This document shows, piece by piece, positions 42,090 through 50,960 of a DNA stretch of 64,000 nt (position 1 is its first letter; each line of letters begins with the position of its first letter). This DNA comes from Parapedobacter koreensis (GTDB lineage: Bacteria > Bacteroidota > Bacteroidia > Sphingobacteriales > Sphingobacteriaceae). The translations under genes and the position numbers were made by a program. A model generated the notes under the pieces. That model was not told where the DNA came from. It ran no database searches and saw only the letters and a list, made by a program, of their open reading frames with translations. The stretch spans positions 1-64,000 of the forward strand of contig NZ_FNZR01000012.1 in the NCBI RefSeq assembly GCF_900109365.1, in the 5' to 3' direction.

Positions 42090-44414
42090 CTATCGCCTTC
42101 CCCGCTTCTTTGGCTTTTTATCATCAGCTTCTGCCCACTGCAGTATTTCCGTATAGGTAATCGCTTGAATATCTGCACCCTTAGGTATTTTAATATTTTG
42201 TTTTCCAAAACGGATGAACGGTCCCCAACGGCCGTTTTCGATACGAGCTTCGGGATTTTCGTCAAACACTTTGATGATTTTTTCGCTATCCTTCTTCCGT
42301 TTTTCCTGAATGATTTGGACAGCCGATTCCGTAGTCACACTATGGGGATCCACGTCCTTGGGCAACGAATAGAATGCATTATCATGGCGGATATACGGGC
42401 CAAATCGGCCAATGGCTACGGTCATCTCCTTTCCTTCAAACTCGCCCACTTTTTTGGGCAATTTAAACAGGTCAAGCGCTTCTTCAAAGGTAATGGTCTC
42501 AATCATCTGTCCCGGGCGTAGACTTGCAAAACGGGGTTTTTCCTCGTCATCCGCCGTACCGATTTGCACCATGGGGCCAAACCGGCCAATACGCACGCTC
42601 ACACGTTTGCCTGTCTCCGGATCCGCTCCCAATTCTCGTTCATTGGTCGCCCGATCCGCGGTCTTGATGGTGGTTTCTACTTCACTGTGGAACGGCCCAT
42701 AAAAGCTGTGCAGCATGTCGGTCCATTCTTTCATACCTTGGGCTATTTCGTCAAATTCTTTTTCCACTCTTGCAGTGAAATTAAAATCAACGATTCCTTT
42801 AAAATGTTCCACAAGGAAGTCATTGACAACTACGCCAATATCGGTAGGAAATAGCTTAGCCTTTTCAGCGCCCGTGATTTCGGTTTTCGCCAGCGTCGAA
42901 AGTTTGCCTTCCACGAGCTCCAATACCCGATAGTCCCGTGATTTGCCATCCCGGTCTTCCTTCACGACATAGCCCCTGTTTTGGATGGTCGAGATCGTAG
43001 GCGCATAGGTAGATGGGCGGCCGATTCCAAGTTCTTCCAATTTCTTGACGAGACTTGCCTCTGTATACCGTGCAGGCGGCCGGGAGAAACGTTCAGTGGC
43101 CGTCAAGCGCTGCAATTGCACCTGTTGGCCTCTTTGCAGTGGGGGCAATAAGGTGTTGTCACCATCCCCGTCCAAATTAGGCTCCTGGTCTTCGTCGGTC
43201 GACTCGAAATAAACCTTGAGGAACCCGTCGAAGCGCATAATTTCCCCATTGGCCACCAATTCTTCCGGCCGTGTCGAAATCCCAATCTTTGCCGTAGTTT
43301 TCTCAAATTCCGCTTCGCTCATCTGCGAGGCGATGGCTCGCTTCCATATGAGTTCATAGAGCCGTTTCTCAGCATTGTCACCATCAATGGTATGCCGCTC
43401 GAAGTAGGTCGGTCTGATGGCTTCGTGGGCCTCTTGCGCACCCGCCGATTTTGTGCGGTACTGCCTACGCTTATGGTATTTTTCTCCATATGACGCCTTG
43501 ATTTCCTGTTCGGCACCTTGCAGTGCCGTGTCGCTCAGGTTCACCGAGTCGGTACGCATGTACGTAATACGCCCAGCTTCGTAAAGCCGCTGTGCCACCG
43601 TCATTGTGCGCGCCACGGAGAAGCCCAGTTTACGGCTGGCTTCCTGTTGCAGCGTTGAAGTTGTAAAAGGTGCGGAAGGGTTGCGTTTAGCAGGCTTGGT
43701 TTCCAGGCTGTTTACTGCAAAAGTTGCTTCAGCACAATCAGAAAGGAACCGCTCCGCTTCACCCATAGTAGTAAACCGCTGCGGCAGCTCTGCCTTAAAC
43801 AGTTCCTTAGGATTGCCGGTATGGAAGATGGCGACGACCTTGAAGGCTGCCTCCGCCTGAAACCGATTGATTTCCCGCTCCCTATCTACAATCAACCGAA
43901 CGGCAACAGATTGAACCCGCCCTGCTGAAAGCGCTGGTTTTACCTTTTTCCACAGTACAGGAGAAAGTTCAAAGCCTACCAGCCTATCAAGTACCCGCCT
44001 CGCCTGCTGTGCATTCACCAAATTAAAATCAATCCCCCGCGGTGTTTCGATGGCCTTGAGGATCGCTGGTTTGGTGATTTCATGGAAAACTATCCGCTTG
44101 GTCTTGTCGTTCTGAAGACCCAAGGTCTCGTATAAATGCCATGATATGGCCTCGCCCTCACGGTCCTCGTCGGACGCGAGCCATACGGTCTCTGCTTCTT
44201 TAGCTAATTTTTTTAATTCGCTGACAACAGCCTTTTTATCGGCCGGTACTTCATATTTTTGTTTAAAATTATCTGCCGTATCTATTGCATCGTCGGTCTT
44301 TACCAGATCACGGATATGGCCATAACTGGATTTGACCAGGAAATCTTTGCCTAAATATTCCTCTATTGTTTTTGCTTTCGCCGGTGACTCTACAATCAGT
44401 AAGTTTTTCGCCAT
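42090..44414 (-). CDS. topA: DNA topoisomerase I
   Basis: A 774-residue type IA topoisomerase that relaxes negative supercoils. The TOPRIM domain (about 1-130) has IVESPAKAKTIEEYLG and the acidic ASDEDREGEAISW; the active-site tyrosine lies in GRITYMRTDSVNLS. The C-terminus has no zinc-finger cysteines but carries glycine-arginine repeats (VRIGRFGPMVQIG, VAIGRFGPYIRHD, ENGRWGPFIRFG), the Bacteroidota form, then a basic tail KPKKRGRR. It heads the topA-unknown-cmk run. Confidence 0.97.
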   Translation of the reverse strand: MAKNLLIVESPAKAKTIEEYLGKDFLVKSSYGHIRDLVKTDDAIDTADNFKQKYEVPADKKAVVSELKKLAKEAETVWLASDEDREGEAISWHLYETLGLQNDKTKRIVFHEITKPAILKAIETPRGIDFNLVNAQQARRVLDRLVGFELSPVLWKKVKPALSAGRVQSVAVRLIVDREREINRFQAEAAFKVVAIFHTGNPKELFKAELPQRFTTMGEAERFLSDCAEATFAVNSLETKPAKRNPSAPFTTSTLQQEASRKLGFSVARTMTVAQRLYEAGRITYMRTDSVNLSDTALQGAEQEIKASYGEKYHKRRQYRTKSAGAQEAHEAIRPTYFERHTIDGDNAEKRLYELIWKRAIASQMSEAEFEKTTAKIGISTRPEELVANGEIMRFDGFLKVYFESTDEDQEPNLDGDGDNTLLPPLQRGQQVQLQRLTATERFSRPPARYTEASLVKKLEELGIGRPSTYAPTISTIQNRGYVVKEDRDGKSRDYRVLELVEGKLSTLAKTEITGAEKAKLFPTDIGVVVNDFLVEHFKGIVDFNFTARVEKEFDEIAQGMKEWTDMLHSFYGPFHSEVETTIKTADRATNERELGADPETGKRVSVRIGRFGPMVQIGTADDEEKPRFASLRPGQMIETITFEEALDLFKLPKKVGEFEGKEMTVAIGRFGPYIRHDNAFYSLPKDVDPHSVTTESAVQIIQEKRKKDSEKIIKVFDENPEARIENGRWGPFIRFGKQNIKIPKGADIQAITYTEILQWAEADDKKPKKRGRR

Positions 44415-44476
44415 TGATTTTTTCAGATTTCTGCAAATAAAGGGATTTATTCAGGGAATGACAAAACGTTTTTTTT

Positions 44477-44518
44477 AAAAGTCGTCAGTCGGGAGCCCAA
44501 AGTCCGAAGCCGGAAGTT
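44477..44518 (+). repeat. Heptamer repeat tract between ubiA-like gene and topA
   Basis: Six seven-base units in a row: AAAAGTC, GTCAGTC, GGGAGCC, CAAAGTC, CGAAGCC, GGAAGTT. The unit NNNAG(T/C)(C/T) is the reverse complement of the tract at 34243-34277. GGAGCCC (44492-44498) can also pair with GGGCTCC (44533-44539), so the tract may form part of a long hairpin after the prenyltransferase gene. Confidence 0.65.
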
Positions 44519-44543
44519 GGCAATTCATCCTCGGGCTCCTACT

Positions 44544-45392
44544 TCAAAACACCATGTCCAACAAGAAAAAACAGGCGAATACCACGGAGGCAATGCCATT
44601 GGTAGTCATGAACGCCCGATCCACCCTGCTCAAATCTGCGGGGCTCACAATCCGATGCTGGTAGATAAGCAGCCCGCAATAGAAAACTATACCGAGCAGG
44701 TAGAACCAGCTTAATGACATGAAAAACATCGGCAGTATCACAAAGAGCGCCGAAAGCACATGGCACGCCTCAGACACCCGCAAAGCTCTTCGTTTTCCCA
44801 GCCAAGCGGGAATGGAATTCAACTGATGCTGGCGATCAAACTCCTCGTCCTGCAACGCATAAATAATATCAAATCCACCCACCCAAAACAATACCGCCAA
44901 CGAATAAAAAACAGGTATGACGTCGAATACGCCTGTTACCACCAAATATGCGCCAAGCGGGGCCAGGCCGAGCCCCAATCCCAGTACCAGATGGCAGAGG
45001 GGCGTAAACCGCTTCATGTAACTGTAGCCCAGTACCACAGCCAAAGCTACTGGTGCGAGATAAAAACATACCCGGTTGATAAACCAAGTAGCCGTGATAA
45101 ACAGCAAGCAATTGGCGATGGTAAACACCAGCGCTTGCTGGGGGCTTACCCGCCCTGCGGGGATATCACGCATGGCGGTACGCGGGTTTGCCGCGTCGAT
45201 GTCACGGTCAAGGTAGCGGTTGAATGCCATGGCTGCATTACGTGCGAAAACCATACAAGCCAACATCAGCAGCAGCTTAATCCAATCAAAAGGATGTGCC
45301 GTGGTATTAATGGCAAGAAAAAAGCCGATGATAGCAAACGGAAGCGCGAAAACGCTATGTGCAAAGAGTACAAGTGAGAAATATTTCTTCAT
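44544..45392 (-). CDS. UbiA-family prenyltransferase
   Basis: A 282-residue integral membrane protein with about eight or nine membrane segments. The two prenyl-diphosphate motifs are NRYLDRDIDAANPRT (about 55-70) and YALQDEEFDRQH (about 175-185), as in 4-hydroxybenzoate-type polyprenyltransferases. It attaches an isoprenoid chain to an aromatic ring in the membrane; it could be a MqnP-like enzyme of menaquinone synthesis or another UbiA, which I cannot decide here. It follows engB by nine bases and ends before a repeat tract. Confidence 0.85.
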   Translation of the reverse strand: MKKYFSLVLFAHSVFALPFAIIGFFLAINTTAHPFDWIKLLLMLACMVFARNAAMAFNRYLDRDIDAANPRTAMRDIPAGRVSPQQALVFTIANCLLFITATWFINRVCFYLAPVALAVVLGYSYMKRFTPLCHLVLGLGLGLAPLGAYLVVTGVFDVIPVFYSLAVLFWVGGFDIIYALQDEEFDRQHQLNSIPAWLGKRRALRVSEACHVLSALFVILPMFFMSLSWFYLLGIVFYCGLLIYQHRIVSPADLSRVDRAFMTTNGIASVVFACFFLLDMVF

Positions 45393-45401
45393 AACGTATT
45401 G

Positions 45402-46019
45402 TCAACGATTCACGGCAATGAGCTGGAAATTACGGTTAATGTCATCGATAACATCCAACAGCTGCTCACAACCCAGCTGGGTTTCAGCGGACGTAAGAAA
45501 ATATTGCGGCACTTCCTCAAACCACTGCTGCAGTGCCCGGTGAAATTTAGCAATAGTACCATCGGATTTGGCCTGTGATTGCTTGTCGGCTTTAGTAAAC
45601 ACCAGCATAAATGGCACCCCTTTTTCGCCAAGCCAATAGCAAAAGTCCAAGTCGATACGCTGTGGATCATGACGACTGTCTATCAATACAAACACGCATT
45701 GCAGGTTCTCTCGCTGCAAGAGGTAGCGGCGAATAAACTTTTCCCACGCCGCACGGCTACCTTTGGAAGCCTTTGCAAAACCATAGCCCGGCAAATCCAC
45801 CAAATACCAGGCGTCATTGATTAAAAAGTGATTGATCAGTTGGGTTTTGCCCGGCGTCTGCGAAGTTTTGGCCAGGTGACGATGCCCCGTAAGCGCGTTG
45901 ATAAGCGAAGACTTGCCCACATTGGAACGGCCGATAAAGGCATATTCCGGCATTTCCGGTGCCGGCAATTTATCGATACGCGTATTGCTACAAACAAACG
46001 TTGCCGTTTTGATGACCAT
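45402..46019 (-). CDS. engB: Ribosome biogenesis GTPase YihA/YsxC
   Basis: About 205 residues from ATG 46019 (MVIKTATFVCSN). A TrmE-Era-EngA-like GTPase with G1 GRSNVGKSSLINAL, G3 DLPGYGFA, G4 FTKADKQS and SAETQLG as G5. It helps mature the 50S subunit and is usually essential. The ATG lies four bases after a perfect minus-strand -7 box, predicting a leaderless mRNA. The 211-residue form would begin inside that box. Confidence 0.95.
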   Translation of the reverse strand: MVIKTATFVCSNTRIDKLPAPEMPEYAFIGRSNVGKSSLINALTGHRHLAKTSQTPGKTQLINHFLINDAWYLVDLPGYGFAKASKGSRAAWEKFIRRYLLQRENLQCVFVLIDSRHDPQRIDLDFCYWLGEKGVPFMLVFTKADKQSQAKSDGTIAKFHRALQQWFEEVPQYFLTSAETQLGCEQLLDVIDDINRNFQLIAVNR

Positions 46020-46023
46020 GTTG

Positions 46024-46031
46024 CAAAGGTA
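46024..46031 (-). promoter_or_regulatory. -7 promoter box of engB
   Basis: Minus strand TACCTTTG, then CAAC and the ATG of engB. Spacing identical to that at pyrE and the histidine kinase gene. No clear -33. Confidence 0.6.
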
Positions 46032-46152
46032 AAACAATTGATGGGTTTTGCTGAAAGAATCACCCAGAAAACGGCCTGATGCTGTTTAAGCAGACCATTT
46101 TCGCCAAATACACAGGAATTGCTTAAATTAGGCCCGTAATTAAACTTACCTG

Positions 46153-47163
46153 ATGAAATATTTATACGTTTTGTTGCTTATGTTAACCAATTCCATGGTT
46201 TTCAGTCAAACGCGTTATGTCATGGTTATCCATGGCGGAGCAGGCACCATTTTGAAGGAGAACATGACGCCCGACCAAGAAAGCGCATTCCGCGAAGCGC
46301 TGACGCAAGCTTTGCAAGCGGGATATACCCAGTTACAAGCGGGTAAAAGCAGTCTTGATGCCGTGGAAGCCGCCATTTTAGTCATGGAGGATAACCCGTT
46401 GTTCAATGCCGGCAAAGGGGCGGTATTTACGCATGAAGGCAAGAATGAATTGGATGCAGCCGTAATGTGGGGACCTACACGCGCCGCCGGAGCAATAGCC
46501 GGCGTGACGACCATCCGCAATCCAATCAAGGCGGCACGTGCGGTGATGGAGCAGTCTGAGCACGTCATGCTCACGGGTAAAGGCGCCGAAGCATTTGCTT
46601 CTTCAAAAGGTCTTGAAATCGTAGATCCAAGTTATTTCTGGACAGAAAACCGCTGGAAAGCCTTAGAACGCGCCTTAAAACAGGATTCGCTCAAAACACA
46701 GCTCGACCACGATGGGAATAAACAATCGACGAACCCGGCGCTTACCAATGATTATAAATATGGCACGGTAGGTGCCGTGGCACTTGACAGGGATGGACAC
46801 CTCGCTGCTGGCACCTCTACGGGGGGAATGACCAATAAGCAATACGGCCGCATAGGCGACGCACCCATCATTGGTGCCGGCACCTATGCCAATGAGCGCG
46901 TGGCTATCTCCTGCACAGGCTGGGGTGAGTTTTTCATCAGGGGTATAGCCGCTTATGATGTCGCCGCCCAAATGGAATACAGTAATACGCCTGTGGCCCA
47001 AGCCGCATTGGCTGTTATTGAAAAAATCGGCAGCATGGGCGGCGATGGCGGAATGATTGCCCTGGACGATAGGGGCAATATGGCCATGCCCTTCAACACG
47101 GCGGGTATGTACCGTGGTGCCATTACGGAATCGGGAGAAATCGAAATTGCCATTTATAAATGA
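46153..47163 (+). CDS. Exported isoaspartyl peptidase / L-asparaginase
   Basis: A 336-residue Ntn-hydrolase precursor with a signal peptide (LYVLLLMLTNSMVFSQ). The N-terminal GGAGTI and NPLFNAGKGAVF segments and the autocleavage site YGTVGAVALD, whose threonine becomes the nucleophile, are intact, as is GTSTGGMTNKQYGRIGDAPIIGAGTYA. It removes beta-aspartyl residues or hydrolyses asparagine in the periplasm, giving aspartate. The glycine-rich centre is normal for the family. It heads a five-gene exported-protein run and overlaps the next gene through ATGA. Confidence 0.95.
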   Translation: MKYLYVLLLMLTNSMVFSQTRYVMVIHGGAGTILKENMTPDQESAFREALTQALQAGYTQLQAGKSSLDAVEAAILVMEDNPLFNAGKGAVFTHEGKNELDAAVMWGPTRAAGAIAGVTTIRNPIKAARAVMEQSEHVMLTGKGAEAFASSKGLEIVDPSYFWTENRWKALERALKQDSLKTQLDHDGNKQSTNPALTNDYKYGTVGAVALDRDGHLAAGTSTGGMTNKQYGRIGDAPIIGAGTYANERVAISCTGWGEFFIRGIAAYDVAAQMEYSNTPVAQAALAVIEKIGSMGGDGGMIALDDRGNMAMPFNTAGMYRGAITESGEIEIAIYK

Positions 47164-47783
47164 CTAATTCACTGATACATCCCAAGGCGTACATCGCGCT
47201 CTGTCTATCCTTAAGTGTTTTTCTGCTCAGCGGGTGTCTCACCCGAAAAAATGCACTTCCACCCGACAAGGCCACGGTATCAACGCGGAGCAAGAAAGCA
47301 CCCTCTCGAAACACTATCCTTACGGACGCATCGTCCGCACCAAGGGATGTACGCGCGACAGGCCGCGGGTTGATTGATGGTTATGCACAGGTATTGGGTG
47401 TACGCCCCCAGGATTTGCAAAACGTCACATTATATACCTATATAGACGATTGGATGGGCATTCCCCATCGCTCGGGCGGGGTCGATCGCCGCGGATTGGA
47501 TTGCTCAGCGTTCGTAGGTATGGTCATGCGCGATGTCTATGGCAAGTCGGTACCCCGCGTATCAAAAGAAATGGCCGAGCACATCAAACGCAAATACGAA
47601 CGGCAACTCCAGGAGGGCGACCTTGTCTTTTTCTCCTTTGGCCGTAGGGATATCGACCACGTGGGCATCTACCTGCATAATAATAAGTTTGTGCATGTAT
47701 CGACCACCAAAGGGGTTATCATCAGCGATCTCCATGATTCGTGGTATTACAAATATTTTAAACGGGCAGGAAGCGTACGATAA
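47160..47783 (+). CDS. NlpC/P60 peptidoglycan hydrolase lipoprotein
   Basis: A 207-residue lipoprotein (lipobox FLLSGC, Cys26) with a basic linker and a C-terminal NlpC/P60 domain (about 85-205). The catalytic cysteine is in GLDCSAFVGMV, the first histidine in DIDHVGIYL and a polar third residue in NKFVHVSTT. These cysteine peptidases cut gamma-D-glutamyl-diaminopimelate or similar bonds in peptidoglycan. It is translationally coupled to the asparaginase gene; cell-wall and envelope function is likely for the whole run. Confidence 0.92.
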   Translation: MTNSLIHPKAYIALCLSLSVFLLSGCLTRKNALPPDKATVSTRSKKAPSRNTILTDASSAPRDVRATGRGLIDGYAQVLGVRPQDLQNVTLYTYIDDWMGIPHRSGGVDRRGLDCSAFVGMVMRDVYGKSVPRVSKEMAEHIKRKYERQLQEGDLVFFSFGRRDIDHVGIYLHNNKFVHVSTTKGVIISDLHDSWYYKYFKRAGSVR

Positions 47784-47803
47784 GTAAATATTACGTTACT
47801 AAT

Positions 47804-47818
47804 CTACCATTTTGGTAG
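47804..47818. promoter_or_regulatory. Inverted repeat before the TlpA-like gene
   Basis: CTACCATTTTGGTAG is a perfect 6-3-6 inverted repeat in the 57-base gap, 23 bases before the ATG at 47841. It could be a weak attenuator or an operator; no T run follows. Confidence 0.3.
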
Positions 47819-47840
47819 TTATTTCGTTAATTTTACGTCT

Positions 47841-48335
47841 ATGAAACGGGCGTGGATAGCGATGGTAGTTGTTGTGTTTTCGGCAAACTTGGCCGTGGCC
47901 CAAGAGCGAGTGTCCTTGATAACGTTGGATGGGTTAGAAAAACGGTTATTTAATGGTGGCGACACTACATTTGTGGTCAACTTTTGGGCTACGTGGTGTG
48001 CACCTTGCGTGGCGGAGATGCCTCACTTCGAAAAATTGCAGCAACACTATCAATCAAAACCTTTGCGCGTGCTCTTTGTTAGCTTGGATGCCAGGAAATA
48101 CCAGGATGCTGTGCTGAATTTCGTCAATGCAAAGGGGCTGAAAAACGAAGTACTGATACTGGACGAAAGGGACGAGCAGTATTTCATTCCCCAAATCAGT
48201 GCGGAATGGTCGGGAGCCATACCTGCCACGCTGTTTGTCAATACAGGCAAAGGTGTGCGGATTTTCAAAGAACAAGAGTTTGATTACCAGCAATTAGAAC
48301 GTAATTATTTATCCATTGTTCAACAAAATCAGTGA
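47841..48335 (+). CDS. TlpA-like periplasmic thioredoxin
   Basis: A 164-residue protein with a signal peptide (VVVVFSANLAVAQ) and a thioredoxin-like domain. The active site is NFWATWCAPCVAEMPHF, CAPC, with cis-proline region SGAIPATLFVN. It should act as a thiol-disulfide reductase in the periplasm, for example in cytochrome or envelope protein maturation; partner unknown. It lies three bases upstream of a second thioredoxin-fold gene. Confidence 0.93.
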   Translation: MKRAWIAMVVVVFSANLAVAQERVSLITLDGLEKRLFNGGDTTFVVNFWATWCAPCVAEMPHFEKLQQHYQSKPLRVLFVSLDARKYQDAVLNFVNAKGLKNEVLILDERDEQYFIPQISAEWSGAIPATLFVNTGKGVRIFKEQEFDYQQLERNYLSIVQQNQ

Positions 48336-48338
48336 GTC

Positions 48339-48953
48339 ATGAGAGCAATCATTGTTTTATTGATGGTATTGTCCGTTGTGATTTCGGCCAATACCCCTGT
48401 ATCCAACGAAGGATACCAAATAGGCGATGTCGTGGAAGACTTCAGCCTCAAAAACGTGGATGGTGCCAATGTATCCCTGGCCGATTATGCCGACGCAAAA
48501 GGGTTTATCCTTATTTTCACGTGCAATACATGTCCGGTCGCCAAGGGATATGAAGATCGCATTATTGCGTTAGATAAAAAATACAAAGCACAGGGTTATC
48601 CCGTTATTGCCATCAACCCCAATGATGCCGGTGTGGAACCCCGGGAATCTTTTGAGCAGATGCAACAACGCGCCAAGGAAAAGGAATTTACATTCCCCTA
48701 TCTTCTTGACCCCGATCACGTCATCACCAAGCGCTTTGCCGCTACGCACACACCACATACCTTCTTGCTGCAAAAGACAAACCAAGGCAATGTCTTGCAA
48801 TACATCGGGGCCATCGACGACGATAGCCGGGGTGGCAACCCTGAAACAAAATTTGTAGAGGATGCCATCGCTTCCTTGAACACGGGGAATACACCGAACC
48901 CCAATGTGACCAAAGCTGTTGGCTGTACCATTAAATGGAAGAAAAGCTCGTGA
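48339..48953 (+). CDS. Exported thioredoxin/redoxin-family protein
   Basis: A 204-residue protein with a short signal peptide (VLLMVLSVVISAN) and a peroxiredoxin-like redoxin domain. The active site is ILIFTCNTCPVAKGYEDR, CNTC, and the tail carries a conserved extra cysteine (KAVGCTIKWK). This subgroup resembles ResA-like or AhpC/TSA-like exported proteins whose substrate is unknown. It follows the TlpA-like gene by three bases and its 3' end overlaps the next gene by 19 bases, so the set is translated as a unit. Confidence 0.9.
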   Translation: MRAIIVLLMVLSVVISANTPVSNEGYQIGDVVEDFSLKNVDGANVSLADYADAKGFILIFTCNTCPVAKGYEDRIIALDKKYKAQGYPVIAINPNDAGVEPRESFEQMQQRAKEKEFTFPYLLDPDHVITKRFAATHTPHTFLLQKTNQGNVLQYIGAIDDDSRGGNPETKFVEDAIASLNTGNTPNPNVTKAVGCTIKWKKSS

Positions 48954-50086
48954 TAAGACCTTTTCATTTCACCCTATGCATATACTTACTTAGCAGCCTA
49001 TCTGTATCAACGCTCCGAGGGCAAACGAAAAGCCCGAGGGATTGGGGGATACAGATAGGCGTTTTGCCTATTGGCAAGTCCAACTCCATCACGGACGTAT
49101 CTGGTGTGAAGGTTGGACATGTCACGTTACATGCAGGTGATTCCGTGCGAACGGGCGTGACAGCCATACTTCCGCATGGAGGCAACATTTTCCAGCAAAA
49201 AGTGCCGGCAGCTGTATTTGCAGGAAACGGTTTCGGCAAACTTGCCGGCAGCACGCAGCTCACCGAGTTGGGCAACTTGGAATCCCCCATCATCTTGACC
49301 AATACCCTGAGCGTACCCATAGCCATGGACGCGGTAATTGACTACGTATTGGCATTGCCTGGCAACGAGAATGTCCAATCGGTCAATGCGGTCGTCGGTG
49401 AAACCAACGATGGCTACCTTAATGATATACGCGGGCGCCACGTAAAAAAAGAAGATGTGTTGGCCGCCATACGTCAGGCCAGTGAAGACAGGCCGTCGGA
49501 AGGTAGCGTGGGCGCGGGCACAGGCACGGTGTGTTTTGGCTTCAAGGGTGGCATCGGTACCGCTTCACGCCAATTGCCGGGTAGTCTCGGCGGCTATACC
49601 GTTGGCGTGCTGGTACAGACCAATTTTGGCGGTGTGTTGCAAATCAATGGCCTGCCGGTAGGCAAGCAATTGGGAACGTTTGAATTTAGTGATCGGCTGC
49701 TCAACAATGTGGATGGCTCCTGCATGATTATTGTTGCCACGGACGCCCCTTTGGATAGCCGCAACCTTGAGCGCCTGGCTAAACGAGCATTCATGGGCTT
49801 GGCCAAAACCGGAGGTATTGCCTCCAATGGTAGCGGTGACTATGTCATCTCATTTTCCAGCGCCCCCCAAGTCCGTATACCATTTCGTTCGGACGCCACG
49901 CTCCAATCTGTATCGTTGGTTCCCAACGACCTCATGTCTCCCCTATTCATGGCTGCCATCGAAGCGACCGAGGAAGCGATAATTAGCTCCCTCTTCGCCG
50001 CAATCACTACGGTAGGGAAGGCTGGGCGAAAAGTAGAAGCGATCCCCATCGAAAAGATACTTCCCCTCTTGCCCGCCAAAGACTGA
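48935..50086 (+). CDS. Exported P1-family (DmpA-type) peptidase
   Basis: A 383-residue protein with an N-terminal signal (LCIYLLSSLSVSTLRGQ) and a P1/DmpA Ntn-hydrolase domain. The segments ITDVSGVKVGHVTLH, GAGTGTVCFGFKGGIGTASR and the autocleavage region NNVDGSCMIIVATDAPL (serine nucleophile after glycine) are present. Such enzymes are D-aminopeptidases, beta-aminopeptidases or D-esterases. Start ATG 48935 overlaps the redoxin gene; a GTG at 48950 is an alternative. It ends nine bases from the convergent aminotransferase gene. Confidence 0.93.
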   Translation: MEEKLVIRPFHFTLCIYLLSSLSVSTLRGQTKSPRDWGIQIGVLPIGKSNSITDVSGVKVGHVTLHAGDSVRTGVTAILPHGGNIFQQKVPAAVFAGNGFGKLAGSTQLTELGNLESPIILTNTLSVPIAMDAVIDYVLALPGNENVQSVNAVVGETNDGYLNDIRGRHVKKEDVLAAIRQASEDRPSEGSVGAGTGTVCFGFKGGIGTASRQLPGSLGGYTVGVLVQTNFGGVLQINGLPVGKQLGTFEFSDRLLNNVDGSCMIIVATDAPLDSRNLERLAKRAFMGLAKTGGIASNGSGDYVISFSSAPQVRIPFRSDATLQSVSLVPNDLMSPLFMAAIEATEEAIISSLFAAITTVGKAGRKVEAIPIEKILPLLPAKD

Positions 50087-50095
50087 CCGACCTGT

Positions 50096-50947
50096 CTACA
50101 ACGTATTGATGCGTTTGATAAATGCGTCTTGTATGAGCCGGGTAACCGGACCGACACCCCCATTTCCGATATCTAACCGCTCACCGTCAATAAAAAAAGA
50201 GCCTATCGCCGTCACCTGTGTCGTCGTACCGGCCAGAAAGGCTTCTTCGACACGCTGCAAATCCGCGACGGCGACCGCCTCTTCCTTGGCTATTATGCCC
50301 AGCTCATCCGTGATGGAAAGCACGATATCCCGCGTTACGCCGGGAAGGATGTATGGGCCATTAGGGTGTGTATATACCGTTCCATCCCGCACAAATAGAA
50401 CCGACGTATGCGAACCTTCCGTAATCCACCCATGCCGATGGAAGACATTTTCGGCCATATCCGCTTGATGCGCTGCTTGGTTAGCCAGCACATTGCCCAT
50501 CAGGGAAATGGATTTAATGTTGCAGCGATGCCACCTTAAATCTTCCGAAAGGAGCACGGGAACGATCTTTTGCTCAAACCCTTCAAAACGGAATGGGTAG
50601 GCATAAAGTAGTGCAGTGAGTTCTATATCAGCCGGAAAGCGATGCATGCGTGGGGCCACGCCACGTGTCACCTGCATATAGATTGCGCCATCTTCAAAAT
50701 CGGATCGCATTATCGCTTCCACTATCCGTCCCCGTAGCACATCCACATCGTAGCCAATACCCACCGATGTAAGTCCCTGCTGGAGCCGTTGCACATGTTT
50801 TTCAAGGGTAAAAAGCTTGCGACGGTAAAATGGAATCACTTCATAGATGCCGTCGCCCAGCATGAAACCCCTGTCGAATACAGACACCGTGGCTTGCGCG
50901 GCAGGCAGCCACTGTCCGTTCAAAAACACTTCGTTTGGATAATTCAT
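50096..50947 (-). CDS. dat: Class IV aminotransferase, D-amino acid type
   Basis: About 283 residues from ATG 50947 (MNYPNEVFLNGQ). The PLP lysine is in CNIKSISLMGNVLANQAA and the tail GGVGPVTRLIQDAFIKR, both like D-amino acid aminotransferases rather than branched-chain enzymes. It would interconvert D-alanine and D-glutamate, supplying D-amino acids for peptidoglycan. A branched-chain role cannot be excluded. It lies 13 bases downstream of the tricorn protease homologue on the same strand. Confidence 0.88.
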   Translation of the reverse strand: MNYPNEVFLNGQWLPAAQATVSVFDRGFMLGDGIYEVIPFYRRKLFTLEKHVQRLQQGLTSVGIGYDVDVLRGRIVEAIMRSDFEDGAIYMQVTRGVAPRMHRFPADIELTALLYAYPFRFEGFEQKIVPVLLSEDLRWHRCNIKSISLMGNVLANQAAHQADMAENVFHRHGWITEGSHTSVLFVRDGTVYTHPNGPYILPGVTRDIVLSITDELGIIAKEEAVAVADLQRVEEAFLAGTTTQVTAIGSFFIDGERLDIGNGGVGPVTRLIQDAFIKRINTL

Positions 50948-50960
50948 TTTTTCTACCACA

